From Alistipes sp. (GTDB taxonomy: Bacteria; Bacteroidota; Bacteroidia; Bacteroidales; Rikenellaceae): a stretch of 15,250 nt of DNA. A program made the position numbers and the translations under genes. Each line of letters opens with the position of its first letter. Position 1 is the stretch's first letter. The DNA lies in assembly GCA_017628595.1 (NCBI GenBank), contig JAGBYV010000046.1:1-15250 (forward strand), in the 5' to 3' direction. Positions 6,381 through 13,515 of the stretch are shown here, one piece after another. The notes beneath the pieces are model-generated. The model was not told the DNA's origin and ran no database searches. It saw nothing but the letters and a program-made list of their open reading frames with translations.

Positions 6381-8846
6381 ATGAGAAAGTTTTTACTATT
6401 GTTGGCTATTGTAGCCATATCGGCAGGCTCGGTGCGTGCCGATGAGCGTGAGGATGTGCGCCAGCGTAATCGTTTGGCGTTGGCCGAGCGATTTACAGCA
6501 AGCAAGTTGGAGAATATGCTCTTCTCAACTACGGTTGATCCTCACTGGTTTAAGTCAGGCGAGAAGTTCTGGTACAGCTATAAGACAGGCGAGGGTACAC
6601 GCTGGTATGTGGTTGATCCCGTAGCTCGCAAGCGTGAGCCCCTGTTCGACCACGACAAGCTGGCAGCACAGCTCTCGGAGATTATGCACGATCCCTTCAT
6701 CGCAGCACAGCTTCCTATCCTGAATCTGGAGGTGGACGAGGATGGCGTAACCTTTACCTTTGAGGTGCGCTCATCGCAGGACGCCAAGCCCAAGCCACTA
6801 TCGAAGGAGGATTCGCTCGCAGGCAAGAAGCCCAAGAAGGTGAGCGGTAAGGAGATTTTCTACTTCTCTTACAACTACAAGACAAAGGCTCTGACTCACC
6901 TTAAGGATAAGGAGAAGGAGACCAAGCAGCTCTCGTGGGCATCCGTGTCGCCCGACGGCAAGACTGTTGTTTATGCCAAGGATTTGAACCTGTGGCGTAT
7001 GTCTCGCGAGGATTACGAGAAGCTGAAGAAGGATGACAAGGACTCTACCATCACCGAGATTCAGATCACGAAGGATGGTGTGAAGGACTTTGGTTATGGT
7101 CAGCCCTATTATATGCTCAACACCGATTCTCTGCTCGACGGCAAGCGCCGTGGCGCTTATGGTGTGTGGTCGCCCGACTCACGCTATTTCGTAACGGTTG
7201 TGACCGATGAGCGTGCCGTTAAGGATCTGTGGGTTATCAACGCACTGGCTGAGCCCCGTCCTACATTGGAGACATATAAGTATCATATGCCGGGCGAGAA
7301 GGAGGCTCCCGTGGAGCACCTCTACATCTTCGATATGAACGATAACTCTCGCAAGGAGATCTCTACTGAGCGTTTCAAGGATCAGACCCTCTCGGTTGGT
7401 CGCAAGCCCCGTGAGCAGAAGCAGCGTCATATGTACGATCAGCCGGCAGTATGGTTGGGCGATGCTAACCGCTTCTTCGTTACCCGCTCAAGCCGCGACC
7501 TGCACCGTATCGATATCTGCTCATACACCATTGGCGACGATGAATTGAAGCCCGTAGTGGAGGAGCGTATGAATACATACATCGAGGTACGCCCCTTGTC
7601 GATTATCAACGGCGGTAAGGAGCTTATCCAGTGGAGCGAGCGTGACGGTTGGGCACACCTCTACCTCTATGACGATGCTGGTAATTTGAAGCGTCGCCTT
7701 ACCGAGGGCCCATGGCACGTTCACGAGATTCTGAAGGTGGACGAGAAGGCTCGCAAGGTATATTTCACAGGTATGGGTCACGAGCAGGGCGAGAATCCCT
7801 ACTACCAGCACCTCTACTCTGTAAGTCTGGATGGCGGCGAGGTTAAGTTGCTCAATAAGGGCGACTTCTTCCACGAGCCCGTTGTGGATGATGCTGCACG
7901 TTACTTCGTTGACAACTACTCACGCGTGGATACTATTCCCGCAACTGCACTCTACGACTGCCTGGGTAACAAGATTATGGATCTGGAGACCAGCGACTTT
8001 ACGCTGTTGCTTGCCAACGGTTATAAGTTCCCCGAGACATTCAAGGTGAAGGCTGCCGATGGTGTTACAGATCTCTATGGCGTAATGTACAAGCCCTTCG
8101 ACTTTGACTCTACGAAGGTTTATCCTATTGTCGATTATGTATATCCCGGTCCGCAGGTGGAGGGTACATACTATCCCTTTACTCGTATGAGCCCCCGTAC
8201 CGACCGTCTGGCACAGGCAGGATTTATCGTAATCTCGGTAGGTAACCGTGGTGGTCACCCCGACCGTTCGAAGTGGTATCACAACTACGGCTACGGCAAC
8301 TTGCGTGACTACGGTCTGGCTGACCAGAAGGCTGCTATCGAGCAGCTGGCGGCACGCCACGACTTTATCGACATCAACCGCGTAGGTATCCACGGTCACT
8401 CGGGTGGTGGCTTTATGTCAACGGCTGCTATTTTGCAGTACCCCGACTTCTTCAAGGCTGCTGTATCGTGCGCAGGTAACCACGATAACCGCATCTACAA
8501 CCGCTGGTGGAGCGAGACTCACCACGGTGTGAAGGAGACCGTTACAGAGGATGGCGACACTACGTTCGTTTATAGCATCGACACCAATCCCGAGATTGCA
8601 AAGCGTCTGAAGGGCCACTTGTTGCTCATCCACGGCGAGATCGACAATAACGTACACCCGGGTAACACATCACGCGTGGTGAATGCACTGATTCGTGCCA
8701 ACAAGCGTTTCGATATGCTCTATCTGCCTATGCAGCGTCACAGCTTTGGCGATATGAACGAGTATTTCTACTGGCGATTGGTTGACCACTTCACCGATTA
8801 TCTGATTGATGGTCGCACCAAGGAGGTGGATATTCCTCAGAGATAA
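6381..8846 (+). CDS. S9 family serine peptidase, DPP-IV-like, exported
   Basis: An 821-residue exported peptidase with a signal peptide (MRKFLLLLAIVAISAGSVRA, cleavage after Ala20). An N-terminal beta-propeller of the DPP-IV type spans about residues 90-560, with propeller signatures such as GVWSPDSRYF and WSERDGWAHLYLYD. A C-terminal alpha/beta-hydrolase domain (PF00326) covers about 600-815. The catalytic triad is Ser674 (HGHSGGGFMS), Asp755 (IHGEIDNNVHP) and His787 (MQRHSFGD). In DPP-IV a double Glu in a WVYEEE-type loop binds the substrate N-terminus. I see no such motif in the aligned region just before the SPDSRYF blade, so a strict X-Pro dipeptidyl peptidase specificity is unproven. 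It would act on peptides in the periplasm. It is the middle gene of the operon, 11 bases after the esterase and 9 before the DUF6528 gene. Confidence 0.93.
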   Translation: MRKFLLLLAIVAISAGSVRADEREDVRQRNRLALAERFTASKLENMLFSTTVDPHWFKSGEKFWYSYKTGEGTRWYVVDPVARKREPLFDHDKLAAQLSEIMHDPFIAAQLPILNLEVDEDGVTFTFEVRSSQDAKPKPLSKEDSLAGKKPKKVSGKEIFYFSYNYKTKALTHLKDKEKETKQLSWASVSPDGKTVVYAKDLNLWRMSREDYEKLKKDDKDSTITEIQITKDGVKDFGYGQPYYMLNTDSLLDGKRRGAYGVWSPDSRYFVTVVTDERAVKDLWVINALAEPRPTLETYKYHMPGEKEAPVEHLYIFDMNDNSRKEISTERFKDQTLSVGRKPREQKQRHMYDQPAVWLGDANRFFVTRSSRDLHRIDICSYTIGDDELKPVVEERMNTYIEVRPLSIINGGKELIQWSERDGWAHLYLYDDAGNLKRRLTEGPWHVHEILKVDEKARKVYFTGMGHEQGENPYYQHLYSVSLDGGEVKLLNKGDFFHEPVVDDAARYFVDNYSRVDTIPATALYDCLGNKIMDLETSDFTLLLANGYKFPETFKVKAADGVTDLYGVMYKPFDFDSTKVYPIVDYVYPGPQVEGTYYPFTRMSPRTDRLAQAGFIVISVGNRGGHPDRSKWYHNYGYGNLRDYGLADQKAAIEQLAARHDFIDINRVGIHGHSGGGFMSTAAILQYPDFFKAAVSCAGNHDNRIYNRWWSETHHGVKETVTEDGDTTFVYSIDTNPEIAKRLKGHLLLIHGEIDNNVHPGNTSRVVNALIRANKRFDMLYLPMQRHSFGDMNEYFYWRLVDHFTDYLIDGRTKEVDIPQR

Positions 8847-8855
8847 CGCGTAACT

Positions 8856-9749
8856 ATGAAAAACCTAATTAAAATTACTATGGGACTTCTCGCCGCCGCT
8901 ATGGTGGCGAGTTGTTCTCCTTATGGCGAGAACCACGTTGCCGTATGTGGTGGCAAGGAGGTGAAGATCATCGATATGGCGAAGTCCGATGGCGAGACGC
9001 TGCACGAAGTGTGGTCGTGGTGCATCGAAGATCCTACCGAGGGTCTGCCTGCAGAGTATGCCGAGTATCTGAATCCGCTGGATGAGTGTAAGTTCGTGGA
9101 TGGCAACAGCAAGTTGCTGCTCACTTCATCGACCAGTGCGGTGGTACTCATCGATCTGAAAACGAAGAAGAATCTCTTCTATGCGCGTGTGCCGATGGCG
9201 CACTCGGCCGATTTGTTGCCTGGTGATAGGGTAGCGGTAGCACTCTCTACGCATAAGCTGGGTAACTCGCTGGAGATCTACGATATTGCGCAGCCCGAGA
9301 AGGTGTTGTGGCGTGATTCTCTGTACTCGGGTCACGGTGTTGTGTGGCACGCCGAGCGCGAGAGCCTCTATGCGTTGGGCTATGATGTTCTGCGTGAGTA
9401 CAAGCTCAAGGATTGGCAGAGCGACACTCCCTCACTTGAACTGAAGCAGTCGTGGTCTATTCCCGTTAAGTCGGGTCACGACCTGATGAAGGTTGATGCT
9501 CAGCGTATGCTTGTGTCGGGTCACGAGGGTGTCTATTGGTTCGATGTGGAGAGTGGCGAATACACGCCTTTTGAGCCGTTGCAGAGTACCGAGAATGTGA
9601 AGTCGGTGAACTACAACGCCAAGAGTGGCAAGTTGGTTTATACTAAGGCCGAGGAGAGCTGGTGGACACATCACATCTACCAGGAGAATCCCACGAAGGT
9701 CATTACCATCGACGATATGAATATATATAAGGTACGTCCGGCGTGGTAG
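8856..9749 (+). CDS. DUF6528-type beta-propeller lipoprotein
   Basis: A 297-residue lipoprotein (signal ending AMVASC, Cys20). The body is made of short propeller-like strands, and the pattern fits the Bacteroidota DUF6528 family: a self-description core of VWSWCIEDP, then LDECKFVDGNSKLLLTSS, MAHSADLLPGDRVAVALSTH, SGHGVVWHAERESLYALGYD and SGHEGVYWFDVESGE. The repeated His-bearing motifs (AHSADLLP, GHGVVWH, SGHDLMKV) occur at similar places in successive blades and may line one face. No catalytic residues are known to me, and the role may be ligand or glycan binding. It is the last gene of the esterase-peptidase operon, 9 bases after the peptidase stop, and ends at the hairpin at 9766-9799. 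The family name is from memory of its motifs. Confidence 0.8.
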   Translation: MKNLIKITMGLLAAAMVASCSPYGENHVAVCGGKEVKIIDMAKSDGETLHEVWSWCIEDPTEGLPAEYAEYLNPLDECKFVDGNSKLLLTSSTSAVVLIDLKTKKNLFYARVPMAHSADLLPGDRVAVALSTHKLGNSLEIYDIAQPEKVLWRDSLYSGHGVVWHAERESLYALGYDVLREYKLKDWQSDTPSLELKQSWSIPVKSGHDLMKVDAQRMLVSGHEGVYWFDVESGEYTPFEPLQSTENVKSVNYNAKSGKLVYTKAEESWWTHHIYQENPTKVITIDDMNIYKVRPAW

Positions 9750-9765
9750 CAGGCAATAAAAAGAG

Positions 9766-9800
9766 AAAAGAGGTTGTCCCTTGCGGGGCAGCCTCTTTTT
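9766..9800. terminator. Bidirectional terminator between the DUF6528 and metal-ABC genes
   Basis: AAAAGAGG (9766-9773) pairs with CCTCTTTT (9792-9799). The inner TTGTCCC (9774-9780) pairs with GGGGCAG (9785-9791) through two G-U pairs, leaving a TTGC loop. The 3' arm ends in a T-tract and touches the stop codon of the convergent ATPase gene (9799-9801). On the minus strand the hairpin is followed by CTTTTCTCTTTTTATT-like sequence. Confidence 0.85.
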
Positions 9801-10581
9801 ATTTGTGGTCGTGGCATCCGTCACCCGTGTGATGCTCCAGCACGGTGTGGGGGATGTGTCCGTGCGAAAGGATCTGTATAGGACAATCGTAGTTTAGTAG
9901 CTGCTCCGGGGTCAGTATGTTGGAGTCGTGACGGTGCACATGGCCATTGACGCATACGATGCTCTTCACTATGCTGGATATGGTGCCCAGATCGTGCGAC
10001 ACCATGATGATGGCCATGCGGTCGCTCAGTTGCTTGACCATATTGTAGAACTCATGCTCGAAACGATTATCTACGAAGTTGGTAGGCTCATCGAGGATTA
10101 GCAGTCGGGGCTCGGCAATGATGGCACGGCAGAGCAAGGCACGTTGCAATTGTCCGCCCGACACCTCGCCTATGGCGCGTTGTGCCAGCTCGGCAATACC
10201 CATCTGCTCCATAAGATCTCTGGCCTTGGCCTTATCCTCGCTGCGATAACGGCCGAAGAACCCTTTTTCGGTTTGCAGACCCGACAGCACAACCTCCTCG
10301 ATGGATATGGGGAAGCGCACATCAAATTGGCTGACCTGGGGCATATAGCCGATTTTTGTATGATTGCTGCGATGCAGAGCGTCGGCCATCGAGATGCTCC
10401 CGCTATACGGCACAGCGCCCATGATAGCCTTCACGAGCGTTGTCTTGCCACCACCGTTAGGACCGATCACGCCAATGAAATCATCGTCGTAGATGTCGAG
10501 ATTCACACCCTTCAAGGCGGCGTATCCATCGTAGGCGACACTTACATCGCGAAGCGAAAGTATGATGTTGTGATGATTCAT
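9799..10581 (-). CDS. znuC: Zinc/manganese-type ABC transporter ATP-binding protein
   Basis: A 260-residue cytoplasmic ATPase of the metal-uptake ABC family (ZnuC/MntB-like) that would power import of zinc or manganese. It has Walker A GPNGGGKTT (residues 40-48), a Q-loop near MPQVSQFD (80-87), the ABC signature VSGGQLQR (140-147), Walker B LLILDEP (160-166) and the H-loop His196 (MVSHD). After the ABC core the C-terminal tail (about 238-259) is rich in His, with HGHIPH, EHH and CHDH, suggesting metal binding; zinc specificity rather than manganese is inferred from this. It follows the substrate-binding protein gene by 10 bases, so the two are co-transcribed. The usual permease gene (znuB) is not adjacent, since a terminator and an opposing gene lie directly downstream. 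Confidence 0.92.
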   Translation of the reverse strand: MNHHNIILSLRDVSVAYDGYAALKGVNLDIYDDDFIGVIGPNGGGKTTLVKAIMGAVPYSGSISMADALHRSNHTKIGYMPQVSQFDVRFPISIEEVVLSGLQTEKGFFGRYRSEDKAKARDLMEQMGIAELAQRAIGEVSGGQLQRALLCRAIIAEPRLLILDEPTNFVDNRFEHEFYNMVKQLSDRMAIIMVSHDLGTISSIVKSIVCVNGHVHRHDSNILTPEQLLNYDCPIQILSHGHIPHTVLEHHTGDGCHDHK

Positions 10582-10591
10582 CTGACGATGG

Positions 10592-11476
10592 CTATTTGCT
10601 TGTTATTAAACGAGTTATTTCGGCAATATTCTCTACGACATTCTCCTTGAGAGGGTCTATCTCCTGAGCCTGAACTCCCATATCGCGGGCAATCACATCC
10701 ACAACCGAGCGAGGAAACTCCTTCTGGTAGAGCAGGCAAGTTACACCCGTCTTGTGAGCCTTGTCAATTAGTGTTGCGATGTGGCGTGCCGAGGGCTCCT
10801 TGCCATCCTCCTCAACGGCTATCTGCTCGAGCGCATAGGCACGGGCAAAGTAGGTCAGGGCAGGGTGGTAGACAACAAAAGTCCTGGTCGCAGATGCCTG
10901 ACACATATCGGCACACATCCTATCGAGGTTCTCCAGCTGCGCTGCAAAGTCGTTGTAGGCCACCGTGTATTTCACCGAATCGGGGTATTGCGCGATGATA
11001 GCCTCGTAGGCATTGCGAGCCATTGTCTTCAGTTCACGAGGAGAGGTCCAGATGTGAGGGTCGGTGCCGTGATGGTGTGAGTGACCATCTTCGGCGTGAT
11101 GCTCTGCGGCGTGCTCCCCGTGTGAGTGCGAACCCTTAATTAACTCTATACCGTGGCTGAGCGAGATGATGTTTGATTTATTCTCCAGTCGCTCAACGAT
11201 ATTCTGCTCAAACTCAATTAGACCCGTGGTGAATAGCAGCGAGGCATCCTGCAGGTTCTGCATCTGGCGGGGCGAGGGATCAAATGTCTCTGGACTCGTT
11301 CCGGCAGGCACCAACACATCCACCTCGAAGTCGTCGGCGGTAATCTGCTCGACGATATATTTCAGCGGTGCTATGCTCACTACAATCTCTGCATTCTGCT
11401 CCGCACGATGCGATTGGCAGGCACAGAGCAGGGTAGCAGATAGCAGGGTGAGTATTTTATATATATGTCTTGTCAT
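10592..11476 (-). CDS. znuA: Metal ABC transporter substrate-binding lipoprotein (ZnuA/TroA family)
   Basis: A 294-residue lipoprotein (lipobox LCAC, Cys20) of the cluster 9 metal-binding family that captures zinc or manganese outside the inner membrane. Likely ligands by position are Glu63 in SPETFDP (a His in many ZnuA), His141 in DPHIW, His204 in YHPALTYFARAY and Asp274 near the C-terminus. A flexible insert at about 116-138 is packed with His (SHSHGEH, EHH, HSHHHG), the hallmark of zinc-type members. The rigid linker helix between lobes is around residues 148-185. It is the first gene of the pair; candidate promoters lie just upstream. Gene names follow the family. A manganese role is possible but less likely given the His-rich insert. 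Confidence 0.93.
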   Translation of the reverse strand: MTRHIYKILTLLSATLLCACQSHRAEQNAEIVVSIAPLKYIVEQITADDFEVDVLVPAGTSPETFDPSPRQMQNLQDASLLFTTGLIEFEQNIVERLENKSNIISLSHGIELIKGSHSHGEHAAEHHAEDGHSHHHGTDPHIWTSPRELKTMARNAYEAIIAQYPDSVKYTVAYNDFAAQLENLDRMCADMCQASATRTFVVYHPALTYFARAYALEQIAVEEDGKEPSARHIATLIDKAHKTGVTCLLYQKEFPRSVVDVIARDMGVQAQEIDPLKENVVENIAEITRLITSK

Positions 11477-11490
11477 GCAAATATTTTTTG

Positions 11491-11532
11491 CAAATATACA
11501 AAAATAGTCCCAACATCGTGCGTCTGCACAAA
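11491..11532 (-). promoter_or_regulatory. Candidate promoter(s) of the metal uptake pair
   Basis: Two -7 matches are stacked on the minus strand: TATTTTTG (11506-11499) and TATATTTG (11498-11491). TTTG at 11532-11529 lies 22 bases from the first, a slightly long spacer, and sits inside the T-tract of the preceding gene's terminator. The AT-rich site 11481-11506 would also suit a repressor such as a Fur/Zur-type protein, but I see no clean inverted repeat. Confidence 0.5.
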
Positions 11533-11559
11533 AAAGTCCGACCTTGCGAGGTCGGACTT
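11530..11559 (-). terminator. Intrinsic terminator of the tandem-DUF1080 gene
   Basis: A perfect 11-base-pair stem, AAGTCCGACCT (11559-11549 on the minus strand) with its complement (11544-11534), has a four-base loop and six T at 11535-11530 (two pair in the stem base). It lies 22 bases past the stop codon at 11582. Confidence 0.9.
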
Positions 11560-11581
11560 GCGGTATAATGGTCTTGGTCGA

Positions 11582-12880
11582 CTACAACTTTGTGAGGTTG
11601 AAGTTACGCCACAGCACCTTGATGTTGTTGCCATCGTGGATCTGCAACATGATACGACCAGTCTTTGAACCGATGAGTTCGTCGTCGAGCTCCATCATAG
11701 GCTCGCCATTGAGCCAGGTCTGAACCTTATTGCCCTCAACCTTCAGGCGCAGAGTGTTCCACTCGCCCTCCTTCAGAATTGACTCCTTCTCCTCGGGAAT
11801 CTGCTTGAGCCAGCCACGGCCGTATGACTCATACACACCGCCTGTGTCGTTGCCACGGGGTGCAACCTCACACTGCCAGCCGTTAACTACGTTGCTCTTG
11901 AAGCCGCCGTGAACGAATGAGTGGAAGAAGAGACCAGAGTTGCCGTTTGACATCTGCTTGAACTCAACTGTAAGATCGAAATCCTTATAGTACTCGCGAG
12001 TGCCGAGGTAGCCATACTGCAGATCCTCGCCATTCTCTGTTACCAGGTTGCCCTCGTCGTCAACCGATACACGCATGCTGCCGAAGAGCTCCCAGCCGGT
12101 GAGATCCTTGCCATTGAAGAGGCTCACCTTCTGACCTGCACGCTTCTCGGGCAACTCCTTGATTTTGATGTTGCGGAACGATGCGGGATCGCCGTGGTCC
12201 TGCAAGCAGATAACACCCTCGTGTGCGAGGCCGTACTCGGTGTGGTCGCCCCACTTGCCGCTCGACTTCTTTGCAAACCAATCCTCTGTGTAAGCCTCAA
12301 ACTCGAGAATCTTCTCGCCATTGAGCCAGTGCTCAACGTGGCCGTTGTCGTAAACGATCTTCGATGAGTTCCACTTGCCTACGGGATTAACCTTCATCTT
12401 GCTGTAGTCGGGCAGGTGCATAGCGTAGTCAACGCCCAGCTTCTGCCACTCCTCCAACTTGGTGGGAGCATTAACCTCCTCCCAGCCCTCGTTGTCGATG
12501 AGCTGATACTCGGGACCAGTGACGTAGGGTACATCGAAGCGGGGGTGCTCAACAACGTGGTACAACATACCGCTGTTGCCACCATAAGTGAGCTTCCAGT
12601 CCCATACCAACTCAAAGTTTGAGTACTTCTTATCCGTTACAATATAACCCGATGCATCACCACCCTCACCAGAGGCCTGAATGCAACCGTCAACAACGCG
12701 CCAGCCATTAGTGAGCTCTGTGCCGTTGAAGTCGCGCCAGCCGTTCATTGTCTCGCCATCGAAAAGTAACTGCCAACCCTCAGCCTTCTCAGCCTCAGAT
12801 AGCGTGTTGTGCTTTTGGCACGATGTAGCCATCCCAGCTGCAAGAGCCGACATGGCAACAAATGATACGATTTTCTTCAT
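11582..12880 (-). CDS. Tandem DUF1080 (3-keto-disaccharide hydrolase-like) lipoprotein
   Basis: A 432-residue lipoprotein (MKKIVSFVAM... MATSC, Cys21) carrying two DUF1080 domains in a row. Domain 1 is at about 35-241 (WQLLFDGETMNGW to DPASFRNIKIKEL) and domain 2 at about 252-430 (SLFNGKDLTGW to VLWRNFNLTKL). Each repeats the family marks: a GNSG(L/M) strand (about 101-105 and 313-317), a ...GPEYQL or NGWQCEV strand, and a W-N-(S/T) strand followed by the HWLNGE or TWLNGE hairpin. Domain 1 has a longer insertion (about 130-166). The family cleaves 3-keto-glycosides in gut Bacteroidota; here no partner dehydrogenase is visible, so the activity is a family expectation. It is probably the last gene of a minus-strand operon, 23 bases after the GLPGLI-like gene with no promoter match in the gap, and ends at a strong terminator. 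Confidence 0.92.
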   Translation of the reverse strand: MKKIVSFVAMSALAAGMATSCQKHNTLSEAEKAEGWQLLFDGETMNGWRDFNGTELTNGWRVVDGCIQASGEGGDASGYIVTDKKYSNFELVWDWKLTYGGNSGMLYHVVEHPRFDVPYVTGPEYQLIDNEGWEEVNAPTKLEEWQKLGVDYAMHLPDYSKMKVNPVGKWNSSKIVYDNGHVEHWLNGEKILEFEAYTEDWFAKKSSGKWGDHTEYGLAHEGVICLQDHGDPASFRNIKIKELPEKRAGQKVSLFNGKDLTGWELFGSMRVSVDDEGNLVTENGEDLQYGYLGTREYYKDFDLTVEFKQMSNGNSGLFFHSFVHGGFKSNVVNGWQCEVAPRGNDTGGVYESYGRGWLKQIPEEKESILKEGEWNTLRLKVEGNKVQTWLNGEPMMELDDELIGSKTGRIMLQIHDGNNIKVLWRNFNLTKL

Positions 12881-12903
12881 AGTTGTTTTGTTTGATATTA
12901 AGT

Positions 12904-13485
12904 TTATCCTATTCTTTGTCCAATATATTTTGCGCGTAATGTGTAGCGCATATCAGCACTTTGTGCCTCTAATATCAGCCCCGACCGCCCATCAGAGATC
13001 TCTGCACCTCGATGTAAGTGGGGTAGATCGGTGCTGTACCATGCCTGGTAACGCATGTTGCCCACTCTTAGCGTGGCACTCAGGCAATTGTAGCCCGCAA
13101 CGTTGTGTTGCTGCTTGTTCTCTGTTTGCCACTCACGGCCACCCTCCACAAGGCAGAGTGTTGCCACATCGCTCATGTCGGTGTATGTGCCGTCGAAGCT
13201 ACGCAGCGAATACTCTCGCTCGGCACGCAGTTCGTGCTTGTAGGCTCCTTTGCCTATCTGGTGATAGGTGGTGTCAATGCGCAGATGCAACAGGTCGCTG
13301 TTCTGGCCCGTCTGTCGCTCGTAAATTACGGTCAACGACTCGGGCGCAGGAGTAGGGGAGTTGCGCAGCGTCTGCTCGCTTAGGTAAATTATCTCATCGG
13401 CGCATCCGTAGCCAGTGCTAAATGTCTGATATATAGCAGCAAATGTGACAAATGCGATGATTGTAATATATATCCGTTTGCCCAT
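12904..13485 (-). CDS. GLPGLI-like exported protein
   Basis: A 193-residue protein with a hydrophobic N-terminus (MGKRIYITIIAFVTFAAIYQ) that could be a signal peptide or anchor. The C-terminal half resembles Bacteroidetes GLPGLI proteins: VAGYNCLSAT (129-138) matches the family's I-x-G-Y-x-C-x-K-A strand, AWYSTDLP (148-155) matches AWYTxxIP, and GRSGLILE (166-173) stands where GLPGLILE is expected. The eponymous motif is thus altered in its first half (GRSG for GLPG). Family function is not established to my knowledge; members are exported beta-rich proteins. It lies between the LpqC-like esterase (30-base gap) and the tandem DUF1080 gene (23-base gap), with no CAAAnnTA (minus-strand -7) match in either gap, so co-transcription is likely. 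Assignment is by motif recall only. Confidence 0.65.
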   Translation of the reverse strand: MGKRIYITIIAFVTFAAIYQTFSTGYGCADEIIYLSEQTLRNSPTPAPESLTVIYERQTGQNSDLLHLRIDTTYHQIGKGAYKHELRAEREYSLRSFDGTYTDMSDVATLCLVEGGREWQTENKQQHNVAGYNCLSATLRVGNMRYQAWYSTDLPHLHRGAEISDGRSGLILEAQSADMRYTLRAKYIGQRIG

Positions 13486-13515
13486 TTTGTGCTACAGTTT
13501 GTTAAAAAGCATAAT

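Noticed and set aside
11481..11506. Zur/Fur-type operator upstream of the metal uptake genes
   Set aside because: The stretch is AT-rich and suggestive by position, but I found no convincing palindrome.
12681..13355. 224-codon plus-strand open frame
   Set aside because: It crosses antisense over two supported minus-strand genes (tandem DUF1080 and GLPGLI-like), and its Cys/Arg-rich content is typical of a shadow frame.
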